A stretch of DNA of 9,933 nucleotides from NCBI GenBank assembly GCA_011371465.1, contig DRQL01000304.1, positions 1 to 9,933 on the forward strand, in the 5' to 3' direction. A program made the translations under genes and the position numbers. Of this stretch, positions 6,639 to 9,933 are shown in pieces (the stretch's first letter is position 1; each line of letters begins with the position of its first letter). Source of the stretch: Gammaproteobacteria bacterium. Lineage in GTDB: Bacteria; Pseudomonadota; Gammaproteobacteria; DSM-19610. Below the pieces are notes generated by a model. It searched no databases. It saw nothing but the letters and a program-made list of their open reading frames with translations, and had not been told where the DNA came from.

Positions 6639-6686
6639 CTACTGCGCAGGGAAACCCCGGTATCGTCACTGCGAATCCGGCAGGGC

Positions 6687-7139
6687 TCAGCTTAATCCCT
6701 TGCTCAGGAAAAACTCCCGGTACTGGTAGTCGATTTCATTGATGTGATGATACAGCCAGTCCCACAGCAGGCTGCTCATTTTTTTCTTGAACTTGATATT
6801 CCGGTTATTGATGTCCGACTGCAGCTTCAACATCTCTGCGGAAAATTTATCATGCAGTTTTTTGTGGGCCGCGTAGTCCGGGTAGCCGTATTTCTGCATC
6901 AGGGCTTCCTCTTCGGAAAAATGCGTGGCCACATAGCGCATGATCTTACTGAACAGCGCGTCAATCCGGCGCCAGTCCTGGTTGGTGGGCTCATGCGTAG
7001 ACAGGTCATCCACGATCAGGCTGAATTCCACGGCATAACTCGCCAGGCGCAGATGCTGCTTATTGATTTCTGCGATGCCAACTTCTTTCAGCAGGCAATG
7101 TGAGCTGTCTTTGGCAGCTGAACTCCTGAAACCGAACAT
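6687..7139 (-). CDS. Bacteriohemerythrin (diiron O2-binding protein)
   Basis: A single-domain hemerythrin of 150 residues that binds O2 at a non-heme diiron centre in a four-helix bundle. All seven canonical ligands are present: H29 (INKQH), H73 and E77 (HFSEE), H92 and H96 (HKKLH), H132 (HHI) and D137. From H73 onward the spacings (4, 15, 4, 36, 5) equal those of the well-studied Methylococcus bacteriohemerythrin. ATG 7139 is set by a strong GGAGG six bases upstream; the longer frame to 7202 lacks family similarity. The N-terminal extension of about 20 residues includes a free Cys (C15). Known roles of the family include O2 delivery or sensing and oxygen supply to membrane oxidases. The oxidase nearby fits this, but the link is inferred. 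Confidence 0.93.
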   Translation of the reverse strand: MFGFRSSAAKDSSHCLLKEVGIAEINKQHLRLASYAVEFSLIVDDLSTHEPTNQDWRRIDALFSKIMRYVATHFSEEEALMQKYGYPDYAAHKKLHDKFSAEMLKLQSDINNRNIKFKKKMSSLLWDWLYHHINEIDYQYREFFLSKGLS

Positions 7140-7263
7140 GGTACACCTCCGACACAGTTTCCAGGCCGCCACCGATCCGGTTTGCCAAGCGGCATCCCGC
7201 AACCTGCAGCAGCGGCCATATTAACATACAGGCCAGCAGGATTCGCTTTGCCCCGTACACAAA

Positions 7264-8028
7264 TCATTCGCTGTGGACATACACCCACTCGCCGACAGGC
7301 TCGGTAACCCCGCCATACAGGTAGCGGGGATACTCGCCGGTGGGCCAGTAGATAAAGGCATCGTGGTTCAGCAATCCGGTTGGGCAGTTGATACGCAGCT
7401 CCCAGGGCGCAGCCTGCACTATCCGGCTCCCGTCGGGAGGTCCCAGCAGCCGCTCGAATACTTCCCTGGGCATACCCTGCAGTCGGTAGGTGTCCGGTAA
7501 CGCCAGCGCCATACCAATACGATCCCCGCCGGCCTTCCAGCGTTCCGGCGCAAAATCCTCCGCTTCACGGCCCTTCGGTATCCGGTCGACCAGGGCACTG
7601 GTAATCCTGCCCCGCGCGTCCAGGACCAGTACCAGCATGGCATGATCCGGGTCACCTTCCTCGAACCGGCTCTGCCCGGACCAGGGCTCACCCTGCCTGG
7701 ACCCGAGGTCATACCACACAATGGATCCCTGTTTGTGCAGCAGAGAACGGTACTCGAAGCGGTCGCACTCCTGCAACCCGGTCGCGGGCAGTGTCTCCAG
7801 GTACTGCGGAACCAGTTCGGCGAGCGCTGCTGGCGGGTGCCCTGCCTCCGTCGTATAGGCCGAGATGGCCCTGACCAGGGGTTCAGCCTGTGACGCCGCC
7901 TCGTGAAACCGCAGCCTGCGCTGCTCCTGCTCCTGAACCGTCTCGCGCTCCGGCATCACCAGTACCGCGATACCGGCCACCGCGACAACGAGGATGAGCA
8001 AAACCGGCAGCGAACGGTTTGCCTTCAT
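7264..8028 (-). CDS. Membrane-anchored periplasmic protein with pilin-like N-terminal half, unknown function
   Basis: The protein has 254 residues. A single strong helix at about 7-25 (SLPVLLILVVAVAGIAVLV) anchors the N-terminus. It is followed by an amphipathic, charged helix (about 31-60) and AGHPPAALAELVPQYLETLP. This order recalls the helix-then-'Y..eaG.yP..L..L.P.Yl..lP' layout of type II secretion pseudopilins, but there is no prepilin peptidase site (no GFTLIE-type motif), so it is probably not a true pilin. The C-terminal half is unrecognised. ATG 8028 shares one base with the upstream stop (TGATG), so translation is coupled to the lipoprotein gene; a GTG one codon earlier is a less likely start. 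Confidence 0.8.
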   Translation of the reverse strand: MKANRSLPVLLILVVAVAGIAVLVMPERETVQEQEQRRLRFHEAASQAEPLVRAISAYTTEAGHPPAALAELVPQYLETLPATGLQECDRFEYRSLLHKQGSIVWYDLGSRQGEPWSGQSRFEEGDPDHAMLVLVLDARGRITSALVDRIPKGREAEDFAPERWKAGGDRIGMALALPDTYRLQGMPREVFERLLGPPDGSRIVQAAPWELRINCPTGLLNHDAFIYWPTGEYPRYLYGGVTEPVGEWVYVHSE

Positions 8029-8426
8029 CACTCAAACTCTTGCGCCAGAAAAAGTGCCTTTATCTTCGCCACCGCCTCCTCGTCCGGCGGGTAAAAGGTT
8101 GCCACCATGACAAACCGTCCGTTGCGGACCTGCCCGGACAATTTGTCATTTTTCAGGGATTCCTGCAGGTTCGTCTGCGCTTTTTCAGCATCCCTGAACT
8201 TAAATACGGAGATAATGCGCGTACTCGCGATTCTTGCGATCGCATATTCCGCGATATATTCCATGTCTTCATTGAAGGGCGGCCTCACCAGCAGGGTGCC
8301 GTCAACGCCATTCGCCTTCAGGTCATCGATAAACGGCCTGATCTCGACCGGCGCTTTTACCCCCTCGTCACTGCATCCGCCCAGCAAGGCCAGCGACACG
8401 ATCAGGCTTGCCAGCAAATATTTCAT
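8028..8426 (-). CDS. Small lipoprotein, unknown function
   Basis: The protein has 132 residues. The signal peptide ends in a lipobox LGGC with C18 as the lipid-modified residue, and Ser at +2 favours outer-membrane sorting. The mature domain alternates strands and helices: a predicted strand TRIISVFKF, an amphipathic helix DAEKAQTNLQESLK, and another strand RFVMVATFY, so a small alpha/beta fold is likely. No family was recognised. AGG lies 8 bases before ATG 8426. It is first in a two-gene minus-strand operon with the anchored protein that follows, joined by a TGATG overlap. Its 188-bp upstream region is shared with the divergent hemerythrin gene. Confidence 0.85.
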   Translation of the reverse strand: MKYLLASLIVSLALLGGCSDEGVKAPVEIRPFIDDLKANGVDGTLLVRPPFNEDMEYIAEYAIARIASTRIISVFKFRDAEKAQTNLQESLKNDKLSGQVRNGRFVMVATFYPPDEEAVAKIKALFLAQEFE

Positions 8427-8614
8427 TCAGTTTACCTGTTCATTGCACAGACCGGGACCTGCCGGCGGGTAATTCAGACCGTTTTCTGCGCTTGTGTACA
8501 TCACTCCGTCCGGACCGGCGTCAAACCGGTTACGGGCGACCTGAATCCCCCCTTGACTACTCCAGCGCAGAGGATTCTCATAGACAATATACCTGTTTCG
8601 AGGAAACTGCTTCA
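8427..8614. other. Divergent intergenic region between lipoprotein operon and HHE hemerythrin gene
   Basis: This 188-bp region must hold promoters for both directions. Two 8-base palindromes are visible, GTCCGGAC (about 8509-8516) and AACCGGTT (about 8524-8531), which could be half of an operator. A TTGACT (8553-8558) on the plus strand lacks a well-spaced -10 box. No FNR/Anr-type TTGAT-N4-ATCAA site was found. No gene was recognised in it. Confidence 0.35.
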
Positions 8615-9082
8615 ATGAACGGCGACGACAACTGGCTGATACATGAACACTCCCTGTATGAGGACCTGCTGTCCCAGTGTACGGAAGCAGTCGAAATCGA
8701 GGACTGGAAGACGGCCGGTTCATTGTTCAAACGCCTGGTCACGCACCTGAAACGGCATATGGCCATAGAGGACGAGGTACTGTACCCCGCGTATGAAGCC
8801 TCGGCCGAGGCGCCCCAGGGGCCGACCGGCGCACTGCGCGAGGAACACGACCGGATTGCGCAACTCGTGACAGACATGGCCCGCGTCCTCGAAACCAGGG
8901 ACTCGGATTACGTCCTCGAGTGCATGGCCCACCTGGAAAGGCAGATGATCAAGCATCACGAAAAGGAAGAAGATATTTTCCTGCCGATGGCGAGCCACAT
9001 ACTGGATGCCAGGCGGGAGGAAATCTCACAGCAGCTTGCTGAATTCAACGTATCAAAAATCCGCAGAAAGTGGGACATCTGA
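8615..9082 (+). CDS. Hemerythrin HHE-domain protein
   Basis: The protein has 155 residues and is a four-helix-bundle cation-binding protein of the HHE family, related to the domain found in iron-sulfur repair and NO- or O2-responsive proteins. Candidate metal ligands are H12, H48 and E52 (HMAIE), H78 (REEHDRI), and H115 and E119 (HHEKEE), forming the H-HxxxE-H-HxxxE pattern. It differs from the bacteriohemerythrin at 6687-7139, which has seven canonical ligands with different spacing, so the two are not recent duplicates. ATG 8615 has GAGGA ten bases upstream; the longer frame from 8408 runs through the intergenic region. It converges on nirS. A role in NO or O2 tolerance, or in iron-centre repair during denitrification, is plausible but inferred. 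It lacks the ScdA N-terminal domain of RIC proteins. Confidence 0.88.
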   Translation: MNGDDNWLIHEHSLYEDLLSQCTEAVEIEDWKTAGSLFKRLVTHLKRHMAIEDEVLYPAYEASAEAPQGPTGALREEHDRIAQLVTDMARVLETRDSDYVLECMAHLERQMIKHHEKEEDIFLPMASHILDARREEISQQLAEFNVSKIRRKWDI

Positions 9083-9088
9083 ATCGAT

Positions 9089-9122
9089 AAAAAACGGGAA
9101 AGGGAATCACTTCCCTTTCCCG
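9089..9122 (-). terminator. Rho-independent terminator of nirS
   Basis: A perfect 12-bp stem (9095-9106 with 9111-9122) and a 4-base loop are followed, on the minus strand, by six T residues (A run 9089-9094 on the plus strand). It starts about 26 bases after the nirS stop codon. The T run is only on the minus-strand exit side, so it should act mainly on nirS, though the stem may also slow transcripts from the convergent hemerythrin gene. Confidence 0.9.
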
Positions 9123-9147
9123 CCAGTTACTGCGCGGACGACCCGGC

Positions 9148-9933
9148 TCAGTAGATATCGTGCATGGTGTTATACACGTTGAACTTGCCGGTCGGGGTAA
9201 CCAGGCGTTTGTCCTTGATTACCTTCTTCAGCTTGCGGGTCTTGTCGTCAACGATCACGATGGCCGACTCCTGGTCCTTGCCGCTCCAGACCGAGAACCA
9301 GACCTCATCACCAGCCTTGTTGTATTCCGGCTGAACGACGCGTTTCGGTCCGTCACCCTTGATGCCGGCCCACTCGGCAATCGGCAGCACTTCATAGCCC
9401 TTGTCGAGGTGATCCACGTCATACACTGCGACGCTCTGGCTTACCTTGGTGTCCGGGTTCAACGGTGAATCCACCCACAGGTTTTTCGATTTCGGGTGAG
9501 ATTTCACGAACAGGGAACCGCCGCCCTGCCCCTTGAGGGTGCGCACCACCTTCCAGGCGTTTTTCTTGTGCTTCACCGGATCCGTACCAATCACGGTTAC
9601 ATGATCGTTACCCAGCGCGCTGGTCACCCAGACCGGACCGTACTTCGGATCCTTGAGGTTGGCGCCACGACCCGGGTGCGGGATCTTGGTCACATCAACC
9701 ATGGCCGTCAGGGTATCTTCCTTGGAGTCGATCACCGCGATCTTGTTGGACTTGTTAGCTGCCGTCAGGAAGTAACGGTGCGTGGAATCCCAGCCGCCGT
9801 CATGCAGGAACCGCGCTGCACCGATGGTCGTTACCTTGAGGTTGTCTACATCCTCGTAGTTGACCATCAGTACCTTGCCGGTTTCCTTCACGTTGACGAT
9901 GAACTCGGGGTGTTCATGCGAAGCCACGATGGC
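9148..9933 (-). CDS. nirS: Cytochrome cd1 nitrite reductase, C-terminal part (5' truncated by window edge)
   Basis: Periplasmic enzyme that reduces nitrite to nitric oxide, the defining step of denitrification in NirS organisms. The frame enters from the right edge with AIVASHEHPEFIVNVKETG, so the heme c domain and the first propeller blades lie outside the window; 261 residues, about half the protein, are visible. They make up the C-terminal part of the eight-bladed d1-heme propeller. Signature stretches are FLHDGGWDSTHRYF, PHPGRGANLKDPKYGPVW, GQGGGSLFVKSHPKS, KRVVQPEYNKAGDEVWFSVW and the C-terminus TPTGKFNVYNTMHDIY, which nearly matches Pseudomonas NirS. An in-frame GTG at 9927 is an internal Val codon, not a start. 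Its terminator follows directly, so nirS is the last gene of its unit here; no d1-heme biosynthesis gene is downstream. Confidence 0.96.
   Translation of the reverse strand, partial: AIVASHEHPEFIVNVKETGKVLMVNYEDVDNLKVTTIGAARFLHDGGWDSTHRYFLTAANKSNKIAVIDSKEDTLTAMVDVTKIPHPGRGANLKDPKYGPVWVTSALGNDHVTVIGTDPVKHKKNAWKVVRTLKGQGGGSLFVKSHPKSKNLWVDSPLNPDTKVSQSVAVYDVDHLDKGYEVLPIAEWAGIKGDGPKRVVQPEYNKAGDEVWFSVWSGKDQESAIVIVDDKTRKLKKVIKDKRLVTPTGKFNVYNTMHDIY

Noticed and set aside
6639..6686. Possible terminator between the converging lipoprotein and bacteriohemerythrin genes
   Set aside because: Only short (4-5 bp) inverted repeats such as GCCCT/AGGGC are visible, with no T run on either strand.
6730..6745. 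FNR/Anr-like half site TTGAT within the bacteriohemerythrin gene
   Set aside because: The second half ATCAA is missing at the required spacing and the site is inside coding sequence.
8553..8590. Sigma70-like promoter (TTGACT then TAGACAATAT) before the HHE hemerythrin gene
   Set aside because: The spacing between the boxes is about 22 bases, too long for a normal promoter, and the -10 match is poor.
9925..9927. GTG as a start codon for the nirS fragment
   Set aside because: The frame continues upstream to the window edge with conserved residues (AIVASHEHPE), so this is an internal valine codon of a truncated gene.

Overview
The window is GC-rich, densely packed bacterial DNA. It looks like an accessory respiratory region of a gammaproteobacterium. 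The cytochrome cd1 nitrite reductase fragment closely resembles NirS of Pseudomonas-type denitrifiers. A heme-copper oxidase block sits at the other end, so aerobic respiration and denitrification genes occur together. The taxon cannot be fixed from the sequence alone; a denitrifying, possibly sulfur-oxidising, gammaproteobacterium is an inference.

Left part (1-2710, plus strand): the 3' half of a heme-copper oxidase subunit I, a strong hairpin, then ctaB (heme O synthase) and an SCO/SenC copper chaperone with an extra C-terminal membrane anchor. Together these encode an oxidase subunit and two of its assembly factors, one for heme and one for copper.

Middle (2711-6638): a 144-bp spacer with a REP-like palindrome and a second hairpin next to the ribosome binding site leads into the most unusual gene. 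This 525-residue protein fuses a cytochrome b6-like four-helix bis-heme domain to a two-cluster ferredoxin domain and an MvhD/FlpD-type iron-sulfur domain. A translationally overlapping gene for an anchored periplasmic protein follows. A small two-helix membrane protein lies on the opposite strand, overlapping it tail to tail. Then come a SirB2-family membrane protein (TTG start) and a 335-residue lipoprotein of unknown function joined by an ATGA overlap.

Right part (6639-9933): a canonical bacteriohemerythrin, a membrane-anchored protein of unknown function and a small lipoprotein all lie on the minus strand. A second, HHE-type hemerythrin lies on the plus strand and converges on the 3' half of nirS (minus strand), with a strong nirS terminator between them. 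The two different diiron hemerythrins near nirS suggest O2, NO or iron handling linked to denitrification.

No tRNA, rRNA, CRISPR array, transposase or prophage gene was seen. No gene-free stretch exceeds 300 bases; the longest is 188 bp (8427-8614).
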